Source: Bathymodiolus brooksi (taxonomy: Eukaryota > Mollusca > Bivalvia > Mytilida > Modiolidae). From it: DNA of 64,000 bases. The stretch is taken from contig OY804579.1 of the NCBI GenBank assembly GCA_963680875.1, forward strand, positions 77,799,095 to 77,863,094, in the 5' to 3' direction. A program made the position numbers and the translations under genes. Below are positions 1 through 10,999 of the stretch, in pieces (the first letter of the stretch is position 1; every line of letters starts with the position of its first letter). The notes under the pieces were generated by a model. It worked only from the letters and a program-made list of their open reading frames with translations, was not told where the DNA came from and made no database searches.

Positions 1-1019
1 ACTTCTAATTGCCAACAATTCATGAAGCATTTGTAAAACTGTTGCCGCCTACTTTAGAAGGAGTGACTACCCCTGATCTATATATAATTTTCAGAAACCG
101 TTATAATTTGATTTAACGCTGTAGTGATCAAAGTTCATGACATTCCTTTTTCCAGCTGAATTAAATTTTGTTCAGTTTATTGCAAATAAGAAATCGATAT
201 GATATATTCATTAAAACCTCGTTTTCATTGTCAACAACTGGCTTGTACTTATCATTTGTCGAATTATAAAAGAAACGTGTTTCTGTGTGGGATACAAACT
301 TGTATAAATATGTAATTGAAATTTTACATTATATGTATATATAGTATTCCTACTTGAAACACCTAAATTTAACCCCTGAGTATAAGTTGGCAATAATGTT
401 TACGTTCGCAAGTCTTTTTGTGTAGATTTTATATTTTAAGAGTTCGAATATTATAACTATGTTAAATTGTTTCTATTGAATATATAAAGGAGACATAAAC
501 AGCTATATTGCATTTGAAGATTTCCCGGAATAAATATTTGATTTGGTGGTCACAAATTGGGAATACTGTTGACGCCGAACCAGTAAATGGAAATTTATGA
601 CCATCAAATGACAATTGATACATGGAAGTCTTCAAATACATTGCAATTGTCTCCATTCTATTGTATTTTCTGATAAATAAGCAAAAATAATTTTTATTCG
701 ATTAACCAGGCATGTTGTTTCCGCATGCGCAAACTCCTTGACGGCAACAATCATGTAATTGATGCCTGCAAATATTTGACACCGTCCAATCAGAAAAGGC
801 GTTGCATACACTTTATATTGATATCTAGGTTTCTTATTACTATCACTGGGTAGACACCTCTGCTAGTGAACTATTAGTCCCGGGGTGTCATCCGCCCAGT
901 AGTCAGTGTTTCGGCATATATTTATTATTGAAATTTATAGTTCCTAAATAATGTAATTATTATTAAAATTAAGGTTTTCCTCCCTCTGGTATAGACAACT
1001 TTAGCTGTTTTTCGCTATC
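1..1019. other. Unannotated AT-rich stretch
   Basis: I see no gene, tandem repeat or recognisable transposon here. There is one short imperfect inverted repeat near 841-895 around a 'gggtagacacc' / 'ggggtgtcatccgccc' pair. The open frames present are short and lack coding character. Confidence 0.5.
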
Positions 1020-1212
1020 TTGCTATATCGTGGCGGTCAGTTTTATTGGTGGAGGAAACCGGAGTATCCGGAGAAAACCACCGAACTGTCGCAAGTCACT
1101 GACAAACTTTATCACATAATGTTGTATCGAGTACACCTCACCGGAGTGGAATTCGAACTCACAATTTCAGTGGTGATAGGCGTTGATTGCACGACCACGA
1201 CGTCCCCGCTGT
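1020..1212 (-). mobile_element. SINE family S2, partial copy
   Basis: On the minus strand this matches the S2 consensus visible in several copies here. It has a head with a B-box-like 'gagttcgaat', the body 'gataaagtttgtcagtgact', and 'cctccaccaataaaactga' near the 3' end. The terminal 'gtggcgttaaacaccata' tail is missing and the head lacks the 'tagttggatttacaac' segment, so the copy is truncated at the tail and carries an internal deletion. Confidence 0.75.
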
Positions 1213-2338
1213 AGTTTCGGGTCAATTTGCCATTGTTATCTTCGCTATTGAAGATATGTCCGTTTCGAATGAAAAGGAAATGAAAGGTGATAGAAATTGT
1301 ATACTTGTATTATGGAGCAACAAGACTGTTTGATGTTTGATGAAAGTACTCCGAATGACAGTTTTCCATTTGTTTTACTCTTGATTTCTTGATAACAACA
1401 TTAGCACATGACATGTTACAAGTAACTTCAACAATAAAGACCAATTCTCTTTATAGTCAAAAGAGTGATAGATCTTACAGTCCATTAAGCCGTGGCTTAT
1501 AATTCGTCAGATGTAATAATACTTATTAAACCGGAGCAATCATTTTCAATCTGTTGAACACCATAAATATAATGCAAAATGTATACAACTTAAACCAGAG
1601 TTTAGAAAATAAAGTTATGTTCTAGATACACATTATTCAAACGAACGTTTATCATTTTTGTGCTATAAATGTTTTGTGCTGTGTATGGTACAAATAACTG
1701 AGCATACACAATTATGTATACTTTTCTTTCATTTATGGTTCATTCCAATGAAACAAACGAAGTGTATTAGGTACTGAAAGGTGGCCATTTTTATTTATTA
1801 CATAAAAATATTACTTCTTATTTCAAGTCCATCACTACCATCAATCATAATAGATCCCTCCTAAAGCAAAATATATCATACAAAAAGGCCTTTGACTTTT
1901 ATACTGGTCCACACCCCACCGAGGACTGCACCACGTATCTACAAGTATACATACAATCAGATTACAATGTTGTCAATATTGTGAAGTTGAAAACAAAAAC
2001 AAAAGAAGAAAAACCCAACAGTATCTGTTCTTAAATTAAGCTTCTGTGTCAACGCTTATATTTGTGTGTGCTGGTCACTGCCCAATCCTCTGTAACTAAA
2101 TATCGTGCAGAATGCTCAGAAACACTGACCGCGAAAACCGGCTTACGTCCATTGTATATATAATACAAAAGCAAAAACTATGTGCAAAAATCATTACGCA
2201 AATCGCACAAAAATTTATTTATCAGTATATTGGAGTTCCTTATCTATTACATATCTTTATCATATACTTGGCATTAATATGATAGTTTTTGCATATGTGT
2301 AACGACCGGAAGTAAACTAGCCATAATTGCACCGCCAG
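1213..2338. other. Unannotated stretch left of the foldback cluster
   Basis: No gene or clear repeat is visible. An 11-base 'cggaagtaaac' at about 2307 is the reverse complement of 'gtttacttccg' at about 4959, beyond the far side of the foldback cluster. This could mark an outer boundary or be chance. Confidence 0.4.
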
Positions 2339-2344
2339 GCTGAT

Positions 2345-3640
2345 AACCCATACCAGGGACGATATGGAATATTTCATGTCATAATCTATTTATCACAGAT
2401 TTTACATTTACTTTTTTCAAGCATTGACTTTTATATTGCAGAAAAGATCTTTGAACTGATAAATTGCGAAAACAAATCCTTAAGAGAGTTGCTTTTGTCT
2501 GGTTTCAAAAAGATATCAAGCAATGTCGATCTGTACAATGGCGTAAGACCCTGTTCACATTAAGCGTATTTAGATCTATCGCGATCGCTTCGAGATCGAT
2601 TTCAATGTTCACACCAAAGAAAGATCGATCGCAATCGGTCTAATTTGAGACCCATAAAATATGTGGTCTAAATTAGATCGCTCTAAACTAGAGCGCTTCA
2701 CAGTTAGATGAGAACAACTAAATCGATTCGAGATAGGTTCAAAACGTGTTCATTAGGCATGCGTTGAATAAAAAGTCTGTAGATCCTCCTTTGAAGCAGT
2801 CTTCTGGTCGATCGATCGATCGATCCAATCTGAACACAAAACGGTTTCAAACTGAATCGAACTAACCTAAACCGATCGCAATCGATCTACATTGTATATG
2901 TGAACACGGTCTTAGAAAGTGTTTGTAAAATCTACCCACGACGTTGATATTTGAATGGAAATTCCTATTCAACACGACGTATACATTTGAGCTAATTATT
3001 CCGTTTCAAGTTATATAAACTTTATTCCAATATTTTGAAATGTGTTGATTTGATTGAAATACGATTTTATGCATATCTTTATGCACCATCTTTCCTTGTA
3101 CTTTAGACATATAATCTATGGTATCACATATTTTGTTGCAATATGTTCGTTTTTGCATGTCCATACCCGTATTCAACTTCCGGTATCTGCGCAGTGGTCT
3201 CAAAGATCATATGGCAATCTACAAGGAAAGATGATGCATGAAGATATGCATAAAATCGTATTTCAATCAAATCAACACATTTCAAAATATTGGAGTAAAG
3301 TTTAAATAACTTGAAACGGAATAATTAGCTCAAATATATACGTCGTGTTGAACAGGAATTTTTATTCAAATGTTAACGTCTTGGGTAGATTTTACAATCA
3401 GTTTCTAACGTCATTGTACAGATCGACATTGTTTGGTATATTTTTGAAACCAGTTTCGAAACAACAAATTTGCAAGCTGAACAAAGGCAACTCTCTTGAG
3501 GATTTATTTCCGCAGTTTGTCAGTTCATAGATCTTTTTTGCAATATAAAAGCCAATGCTTGGAAAAGGTCAATGTAAAATATGTGATAAAAAGATTATGA
3601 CATGAAATTTTCCATATCGTCCCTGGTATCAACCCTCGAC
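2345..3640. repeat. Large imperfect inverted repeat (foldback element A)
   Basis: The left arm (about 2345-3100) and right arm (about 3219-3640) are reverse complements over several hundred bases. Landmarks are 'ataccagggacgatatgga' / 'tccatatcgtccctggtat', 'gtcgatctgtacaatg' / 'cattgtacagatcgac', and 'gtgttgatttgattgaaata' / 'tatttcaatcaaatcaacac'. The left arm is longer only because it contains the MITE at 2544-2914. The loop (about 3101-3218) carries a module that recurs in inverted orientation, split in two, at about 3740-3759 and 4785-4836. No transposase is encoded, so this is a non-autonomous foldback. Confidence 0.85.
2544..2914. mobile_element. MITE inserted in the left arm of foldback A
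   Basis: The element is 371 bp with terminal inverted repeats 'taagaccctgttcacat' and 'atgtgaacacggtctta'. Its interior is rich in GATCGATC, including a GATC run at 2816-2834 and an internal stem ('cggtctaatttgagac' against 'gtctaaattagatcg'). The other arm of the host foldback preserves the unoccupied site ('gacgttagaaac'), so the insertion boundaries can be read directly. The taa/tta at the ends suggests a TA or TWA target duplication, as in Tc1/mariner or PIF/Harbinger. The family is not decided. Confidence 0.75.
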
Positions 3641-3718
3641 CCATATCAGCACTCCAGCTTCGCTGTCAGGCTAGATATGGGAGTCTCGGGATAATACCAG
3701 GGCCGATATGGAAAATGT
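3610..3718. repeat. Hairpin H1 at the outer end of foldback A
   Basis: The stems are 'tttccatatcgtccctggta' and 'taccagggccgatatggaaa'. An inner stem is built on CCCTCGAC (3633-3640) and GTCTCGGG (3683-3690). The left stem is shared with the right arm of foldback A. Its arms resemble those of the hairpin at 58178-58309, so the two belong to one family. Confidence 0.8.
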
Positions 3719-3770
3719 AACGTAATAATCTCTTAATACAACCGCACAGATACCGGAAGGTTGCCCTGAG

Positions 3771-4743
3771 CAAGGATTTATATAGCAGGAAGGATTCGAA
3801 TCTCGTATTTTCTCGCTTTATCTCGCGTGGCGAGGTTTTTTGCTACAACAGAGCAAAAATTAATTCATTCATTTTGAAATGCCTTGAGAATTCGTAGGAA
3901 AATCAACCAATTACACCAAAGTTCGTGTTATACATCGTCTATATACTACTCTACACAAAACAATCCTTGTATTTGCCGATATAGGTTCAATGGAAAAGTT
4001 TTTTTTATTTTTTTCTGTATCACCCCTCATACACGTAAAATAAAATAAAAACACAGTAGAGTTTCATACATCTAAAAACATATTAAAAGTGATAAAACAA
4101 AGAAACCAATCACGCCAAGTTTTGTTCTATATATCGAATACACATTTATACACTTTGGTATGTCGATTTCATGTAAACAAGGAAGTTTATTGATTTCTAA
4201 ATAGGCCACCCCCATTTCCGCCCAGAACGCCGCCAGTTTGACAAATGATGGTAAACAATCCTTAATAAATACAAATCGGGAGCACTGTTTTCAATAAACT
4301 CCTTCTATACATTGAAAAATATTTATATTATCACAAAAATGACGTCTCCACTTCTATATTCGGTATGATGAGAGAAGAGAGGAGTTTGAAATTTAAATTC
4401 GAGTCTTGACCGCCCATAATAGGCGGGATTATGAAGGTCAGAAGGGCAAATCGATTAATGTTAATTATTGATGAAATATGGGTGATATATCTACAAAATG
4501 TCGATACTTTATTAATGATTGGTATTTTAGGACAGATATTTTCACTTTATATTTGTAATTATGATTTTATATACTTAAAAATACTGGTTTAAAATGTTGA
4601 AGCGATGAAAATTTCCACCATTAATCAAGGCACTCGCATCGTCAACGAATTGCACTATGGGTAATCTCGCCACGCAACATACTTACATACAATCTATGTT
4701 AAATCTCCCGAGATTCATATCCTTCCTACTATATAAATCCTTG
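3771..4743. mobile_element. hAT-like non-autonomous transposon (element C)
   Basis: The element is 973 bp with terminal inverted repeats of about 36 bases beginning 'caaggatttatatag' and ending 'ctatataaatccttg'. It is flanked by a direct repeat 'ccctgag' at 3764-3770 and 4744-4750, which reads as an 8-base 'gccctgag' if the ends are placed one base inward. An 8-bp duplication and a CA-initial terminus fit hAT elements. No transposase frame is present. Internally, segments near 3895 and 4100 resemble each other ('accaattacaccaaagtt' and 'accaatcacgccaagttt'). Confidence 0.75.
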
Positions 4744-4980
4744 CCCTGAGGGAAAACATCCAACACTGACTTCTAGCTATTATTGGACATGCAAAAACGA
4801 ACATATTGCAACGAAATATGTGATAATATGGATTTTTCAAAATGAGGGCCGGAAATTTTGCATGAGATCGAGTATTTAGTTTTCTCACAATTATAATATC
4901 TAAAAAATATTTTTTCCCGGAATTTACTTTTTTTCGTTACTAATGTATCTTTGTTTACTTCCGGCGTCTGCTACTGTCAA

Positions 4981-5075
4981 AATGCATGGAAAATGCTCGT
5001 TATGCAACGAATGATGAGACTGCTGACTGCATAAATCAAATGAAAAACAGAAACACAAGTAGGAAAACTGAGTAA
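4981..5075 (+). pseudogene. Possible decayed exon
   Basis: From the ATG at about 4981 the frame reads MHGKCSLCNE and then meets three TGA codons and later a TAG. Reading through, it gives a Cys-x2-Cys pair, then Asp-Cys, then LHKSNEKQKHK. Directly after it lies 'GTAAGT' (from about 5070), a perfect splice-donor core. All three TGAs could derive from CGA arginine codons by one transition each. I do not recognise the family, and this may be coincidence. Confidence 0.15.
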
Positions 5076-5134
5076 GTTTTGAAATTAATCAAGAATTACT
5101 ATCAATACATAACGTCAGATTAGTGCATCATATC

Positions 5135-6035
5135 CCATATCAATCCACAGTATCTTGACGTTTTATCTGGCGAAATAGAGAAAAATCTGTATAAAATCTG
5201 TATATTATATATATAAAGACACAAGTAATGAAACAAGTTTTATTTAGCCTATGTGGTCATAACTTCCGGTTCGGCAGCAAATAAAGTTGACAATAAAACT
5301 ATTCCAAAAACCGAAATGACCTGAAAAATTTTCCGGGTTCGGGAGCTGACACAACATGCTTTTATGCATCCTCTTCCTTTTGCAACCTTCTGCCATTCTT
5401 TTTCTTAAAGGCAGTATGTAATAGAAATAGTTGACACTATGTGTACACATACCAAGCTAGTAGATCCAAATATTTAGACATTTCATTTCATTTAAATCTA
5501 CCAATTTGAAGTGGCCGCCAAATTTTTTTTGTTATTACCTCCCTTTTCGGTAAATGCTAGAGTATTGATACAGTTGGTATCTTACAAAATTATATACAAA
5601 AAACATTAAGTAAAAATAAACTACGAATGCTACTTACCGTCAATTATTTTTTAATAGATCTAAAGCAAATAATTTATTTGTCAACTTTATTTGCTGCCGA
5701 ACCGGAAGTTATGACCACATAGGCTAAATTTTAAAAACAAGAACGTCTGTCTGCTGTGAAAAAAGACAAATAGGTAGGGAACAAAGCAATGTTTGGTACA
5801 AATAAACTATGCATGAAAGGGATTTACCTTCCAACATTCCAACGTAGTATTATTTTACGGGCGAACGAAGGTTACAAAAAATGTACACAGTTATTTACAC
5901 AGTTAGACACTTTGGAGGGAAAAACTTGTTTCATTACTTGTGTCTTTATATATATAATATACAGATTTTATACAGATTTTTCTTTATTTCGCCAGATAAA
6001 ACGTCAAGATACTGTGATCAATCTATGGTTTCTGA
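5135..6035. repeat. Second large inverted repeat
   Basis: The outer arms pair 5148-5240 with about 5918-6012 ('cagtatcttgacgttttatc' against 'gataaaacgtcaagatactg'). The inner arms pair 5241-5300 with 5671-5728 ('cataacttccggttcggcag' against 'ctgccgaaccggaagttatg'). On the left the two arm segments are contiguous. On the right they are separated by about 190 unmatched bases (5729-5917), so one side has gained or lost a segment. The 370-base centre carries no recognisable gene. Confidence 0.8.
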
Positions 6036-6099
6036 AAACGATCATCTCTCACAAATATTAAGAAAGACGCATTGAAGTATTATGATAAATAGGTTATGA

Positions 6100-6235
6100 T
6101 ATGGCATTTGTCATAGCATATATCATGTCAACCCGAGACACCAATATTAGCCCTTGGGGCTTCGGTCCTTGGGCTAATATTGATGTCTTGACTCTCGGGT
6201 TGATATGACATGTGATACGAAACATGCCAAATAAT
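6100..6235. repeat. Hairpin H2
   Basis: The inner stem is 'accaatattagccc' / 'gggctaatattgatgt' and the outer stem 'catgtcaacccgaga' / 'tctcgggttgatatgacat'. The apex is 'ttggggcttcggtcctt'. It contains CCCGAGAC at 6132-6139, here fully paired with TCTCGGG at 6193-6199. Confidence 0.8.
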
Positions 6236-7118
6236 AATCTAAATATTCCACTCCTTAATAGTAATATACATCTGTTCCCAACCTCTCCTGCGTATGTTTA
6301 TATATCAACAGCCATACGTGACGACCTAGTTTGCAGTTTGTATTCAGTCCTTTTTACACCGATAGGTCCGGAATATTTTTACCTTGTAATGATTGATTTA
6401 TTGTTTTTACTATTGTACGTAGCTATGAACGACAACTCCTGACAAAACTTACTGATAATGACGTTCTCCAAATCATTTACGTTCCCGTTCTTGGGATAAC
6501 TTACTTATTTGGCTTTCTTTTGACTATGAACGTACGTGATTAAGTTTATTCCAGAAACGCGTCGTGCGCATTAAAGTCGATACGCACTTTTATTTGAATC
6601 TTACCTTACAACATTGTCCGCCCTCCTTCTCTTTTGGGGGGGGGGGGGGGGGGGGGGTGCTCCAGGAAGAAGAAAAAACAAGTTTCATTTTCTATATTAA
6701 AATGCAGTTGCCACGGTGGTAGAAATTTATTCAATATTAAAAGTGCATGGTCTCATATAGATTTTTAGTTGGAAACATGAAAAATCGGTCATATTTATAT
6801 ATAAATACATACGAGGATATTATTCATAAAAGACATACCTACAGGATCGAGAAATGATAGGTGATGATTTTAACCGATTGTTAGAAGAATTCTCACGGGT
6901 TTCCACTTAAATGCCCATTTCACAGTAATAATGGATTTATGATGTTTATGGTAAGTAATTACATATATATTATATGTTATTCAGCTATCAGACAGGGTAT
7001 ATAATGTGACATTCCCGGCTTAACCATTGGTTTTTTTAAATACAACATCCAACTGTATTAAATAAATTTGCTTCTTTTATTTTCATTTTTCGTATATCTA
7101 GATGTCCGTTTCCGTACC
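6236..7118. other. Unannotated stretch with a 22-base G tract
   Basis: No gene is recognised. Positions 6636-6657 are 22 consecutive G residues, the longest type of homopolymer in the window. The remainder is ordinary AT-rich DNA. Confidence 0.5.
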
Positions 7119-7146
7119 TTTGACGTCATTCTTCAATGACGTCAAA
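7119..7146. promoter_or_regulatory. Perfect palindrome with two CRE-like sites
   Basis: TTTGACGTCATT, a 4-base spacer CTTC, then AATGACGTCAAA form a perfect 28-base inverted repeat. Each half contains TGACGTCA, the full cyclic-AMP response element bound by CREB/ATF bZIP factors. No promoter or expressed gene is evident next to it, so regulatory use is inference. Confidence 0.35.
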
Positions 7147-8439
7147 ATATGTGTCGCGTCACATTTCATGTATGGGGTGTCTCATGAAGGAAAATACTGT
7201 ACTAAATTTCTAAATCAATACAGTTTCAAATGTAGTAAATTTTATGAACTTTATAAATATAACATTAATATGTCACATAACAAAACAACGGGTTTGCGAA
7301 ACAGTTTCAATAATTTAAATGTTAACAACATGTAAATAAAACCTTGGTGTGGCCCCATGACTTCGAAAGTTTTCAAGACTCAAAGTTTTGTTTATTTGTT
7401 ATGGTACAGCCGTGGAACATCATAGGAGTTTGCTGAATCGATCAGGTATTTGTGACGGAATTAACCGTTGTAATATTTTTTTTTCATGCAGCCGTTTTGA
7501 GTATAAAAACAGCATTTAATTTGGTAAAAATACATTTATTATTCCGTATTATACCATTGATTCAGTGAAGCGTAATGTTTGTCGTCATGTTTTAATCGTT
7601 TTTGGGGACTGAAATATATACCCCGTCTGTTTTCCCGAATATATGCTGACATTCAGGGTTGAAGAACCAATGAAAATATGTGTAACAAACTAAATTCGTA
7701 ATATAATACATTACATGTACTTATATATAATATTTATCTTATATATGTTAGTTACGGTCAATTATAATATGACGTCCTTCAAACGATTTGAGGCCAAACC
7801 CGTGGTAAAAATAATATTTATCTATGACCGATTACGTCATAGATAGCCGTGGTCTGTGCTTGTAAAGTGGATGTTCCATGACACTCCCTTGTAAAAGATG
7901 CACAATGATAAGTATGCAATACACAAAATAAATAAACATTCGTGTATTGGAAATCGGCTCAGGCGATATAGAAAACAGACAGGTATTATAAACCCGTATC
8001 CCTTGCGAAGATCCAGAATAACATATAGTATTCTTGCATATCCTTGGGTCTAAAAATCGCACAAATTAAAATTCCGCAAAATGTTGTTCATGACTTTGGT
8101 ATATAAACAACATGACGTCATATGCAAACTTCCAGTTTAGAACGTAAAGATCCTGACGTATTTTTGGCTTCGTGTACGCCTCTTTGTCAAAGTGGAATTT
8201 GCAGTATATTCTCTTTCTTTTGAATTGATGTTCATGAATGACAACATTTAGTAATATCAAAACATATTTACCATCGGCATTGAAACACCTTTTCGGTTGT
8301 CATTTCAAACATCTTTGGTAAAAACGGAATAGTATTGTAACATTTCAGTCGGGTCAATTAACGGAACAACCAAAAACACTGGATGACCTAGGCCGTTTCG
8401 ATTTGAAAATGTTCCGCAATTGTCCTATTAGAATCGGAA

Positions 8440-8592
8440 TAATTACCGGTAGCCATATATTTATATTGTTTTTACCACGGGTTGTCACTTATGCCTTCAT
8501 TTTACCCCTCGCTACCGCTCGAGGTAAAATATTCGGCATAAAGTGCCAACCCGTGGTAAAAACAATATAAATATATGGCTACCGGTAATTAT
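8440..8592. repeat. Hairpin H3
   Basis: Arms of about 72 bases (8440-8511 and 8519-8592) pair almost completely. Landmarks are 'aattaccggtagccatat' / 'atatggctaccggtaatt' and 'gtttttaccacgggtt' / 'aacccgtggtaaaaac'. The apex is CCCCTCG, a short loop, then CTCGAGG (8505-8524). Confidence 0.9.
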
Positions 8593-8719
8593 TTCTTAAA
8601 TATACATAAACATTACAATTTGAATATTGGTTAATTTCCGCCATATATTTTGCTTGCGGCGTGCTCGATGTGTAATTTTTTTAAGCTGTATTAAAGAGTG
8701 AGTGGGTGATTGTTATTTA

Positions 8720-8878
8720 AGAAATAAATCATGGAAGCCAGAATGTGTTGGGAGTGTTAACATGGATTGGCGGATATTAGTATTTTATCCCGAGCCAGAA
8801 GCGAGGGATACAATTTACTAATACCCGCCAATCCATGTTAAAGCTCAAAACACATTCTGGCTTCCATGATTTATTTCG
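8720..8878. repeat. Hairpin H4
   Basis: The arms are 8721-8794 and 8801-8877: 'aaatcatggaagccagaatg' / 'cattctggcttccatgattt', then 'aacatggattggcgg' / 'ccgccaatccatgtt'. The apex is CCCGAGCCAGAAGCGAGGG (8789-8807), the reverse-strand counterpart of the apex of hairpin H12 although the arms are unrelated. Confidence 0.9.
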
Positions 8879-9124
8879 ATTCTGATATATCTGAGAGTAC
8901 AAATACTTTGATTGGAAGACGGTAATTTATATTTAAGCTTGCGGAAAATGTCGCACACAATTTATGTAACTCGAATAATACCGCGCCCTCTATCGGCATT
9001 ATTCGGATTACAATTGATGCTGCCAATGGAAGTGTCAGTCACATTCACCAGCGCATGTGCTAATGAGATTATTCCGAATGGATAACTCGCTCGTTTGTTA
9101 ACAAAGCGAAAGATGTTAGAATTA

Positions 9125-9482
9125 ACGCTAAATGAGCAATGTTCAGCTATATATCATAGCGAGAACAAGTTACATGTGCATTCAATGAGAGTATAATGAT
9201 GTCTGCTTTGTACTAGACCAACATGCTTAGTTGGATTTTTGTAGTGCCAGTTCACTGAAACAACAGCCTGTGGGTAGACATGTCGCTCCACTTGGACACA
9301 TTATCCTGATTTCGAGCCCAGTAATCTTTGCTCTTTCTCCTCATTGTTGAGTACTTAACGGAGAAGCAAACAAATACCAAATGCTTATAGTATTTAGTTT
9401 GACTCGATCGATGATCGGGACTCGAACACACTTGTCTACCGCACTCGAGGCGAGCACTTTTACCATTACACCACCGATGTGG
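9125..9482 (-). mobile_element. SINE family S1, near full length
   Basis: On the minus strand the head 'ggtggtgtaatggtaaaa' and the B-box-like 'gtgttcgagtcc' resemble a tRNA of the Asp/Glu type. The body ('gagtgacatgtctaccc', 'tgttgtttcagtgaact') and tail ('gagaacaagttacatgt') follow the S1 layout. The tail has drifted relative to other copies. Confidence 0.8.
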
Positions 9483-10083
9483 TTTGAAAAAATGTATTAA
9501 ATACGTAATCGCTGTAGATATTGCTTAAGTTGTAAGATTATTAGTTTTATATAACATTCGTAAACATTTCCAAGTGGGAGTTTAAATCATGAATATTTAC
9601 GTTTCCCATTCCTTTCCAAAATGAGAAAATGTTCATTATTTCTGTGCGATTTTTCAAAATATGGAGTTACCAATTATGAAGTATTTGGGAACTTGGGGAA
9701 CGACTGTTTAGCTTTTGGAGGGGCAATGTTATTGTTTTTTTAATTTTTGTCGCCAAATTAAAAAAAAAATTAATAGACCCGAAAGACGAAAAAAATAAAT
9801 AAAAAATAATCTGAATCAGCAGTTTTCAACGAGAAATGTTGGCAAAATTCGAACACAAAATATCGATAATTTTTGGTTCGGGTGAATATAGCCTATTCCC
9901 TTAAAGATTAAATGATCGGCCTCTTAATCATAAGAGATACATATATTCTTAAGAATTATATGTATGCATACAACTAATATCTAAAATAGATCTGGTGTAT
10001 TGTTATTCTTTATTTCAATCTAGTTAAACCATCAATAAGTATTCATTCAAGAATAGATTTCAAATGTACACACTTGATTGATT
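9483..10083. other. Unannotated AT-rich stretch
   Basis: No gene or repeat family is recognised. It contains A/T homopolymer runs around 9735-9805. Confidence 0.4.
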
Positions 10084-10214
10084 GGTTTCGGTTGGTTTAT
10101 GGTGTTTAACGCCACTTTCAACAATATTTCAGTTATATCGTGCCAGTCAGTTTTATTAGTGAAGAAAACCACCGACCTGTGGCAAGTCACTGACAAATTT
10201 TATCACATATTGTG
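10084..10214 (-). mobile_element. SINE family S2, 3' fragment
   Basis: On the minus strand it holds the S2 tail ('gtggcgttaaacaccata') and the body as far as 'tgataaaatttgtcagtgac'. The tRNA-like head is missing, which is the expected 5' truncation of a retroposed copy. Confidence 0.8.
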
Positions 10215-10361
10215 TATACACTTGAAGGTTGTCTTTCCTGTTTTATGCTAATTTTATATTTGTAAATATAAACTCATTCTAACTTACCAAAAATTACATT
10301 AAATACATGTACATGTTTGTGAAACCATTATTTATTTTACATATTTAACTACATTGTACAT

Positions 10362-10700
10362 GAGCGAGTGATTGTTGTTTTACGTCAACTCAGCAATTTT
10401 TCAGCTATATCATGGGGGAGGGGGGACAAGTTTTGTTTTAATGAGATGATGATGAGGTTCACTTTGTACCAGACCAACACGCATTGTTGGATATTTATAG
10501 TGCTAGCTCACTGAAAAAACAGTTCATGGGGAGACATGTCGCTCCACATTATCCTGATTCCGAGCCAACCACTATTTGTTCTTTCTTCTTAATGCTTCAT
10601 GCTTTTAGCGGTCAAACAACAAATATCAATTGTATAGGGGATCGAATCCACGATCTATCGGATTCGTGACAAGCACGCTAACCATTAAACCACTGTATAT
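10362..10700 (-). mobile_element. SINE family S1, near full length
   Basis: The minus-strand head contains 'gtggtttaatggttagcg' and 'gtggattcgatcc', so A- and B-box-like segments are present. The body and the 'aaaacaacaatcactcgctc' tail are complete. A G-rich stretch near 10411-10424 interrupts the usual 'tatcatggcgag'. Confidence 0.8.
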
Positions 10701-10999
10701 ATACATGTACATGTTTTTGAAACCATTACCGGTATTTGTTTTAGCGTTTTAACTACATGTACTAGATAGGTTAATAGCTTTCTTTCTCTGTGTATTTTTT
10801 CAAGATTTTAATTTAATTAGAGCAATGAATTAACCTTTTTGTAAACTCTTGAACACAAGAAATAAAATAACAAAGGAAAAATATATTGAAATTAGATAAG
10901 CAAAAGATGAAAAACTCATGTTGAAAATCAAATCGGAACAGGCAAAATTTCCTGAAAATATGTTCGAATCAATTTGAATAAAATTATGATGTTATTCAT

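Larger units (their letters stand above)
8428..8890. repeat. Compound inverted repeat enclosing hairpins H3 and H4
   Basis: The left flank of H3 ('agaatcggaataa') is the reverse complement of the right flank of H4 ('ttatttcgattct'). The right flank of H3 ('ttatttcttaaata') is the reverse complement of the left flank of H4 ('tatttaagaaataa'). The two hairpins therefore sit at corresponding places in one larger symmetrical structure. Confidence 0.65.

Noticed and set aside
7102..7335. 77-codon open frame starting at an ATG beside the double CRE palindrome
   Set aside because: Composition is like other chance frames here, no domain is visible, and it ends in Asn-rich low-complexity text.
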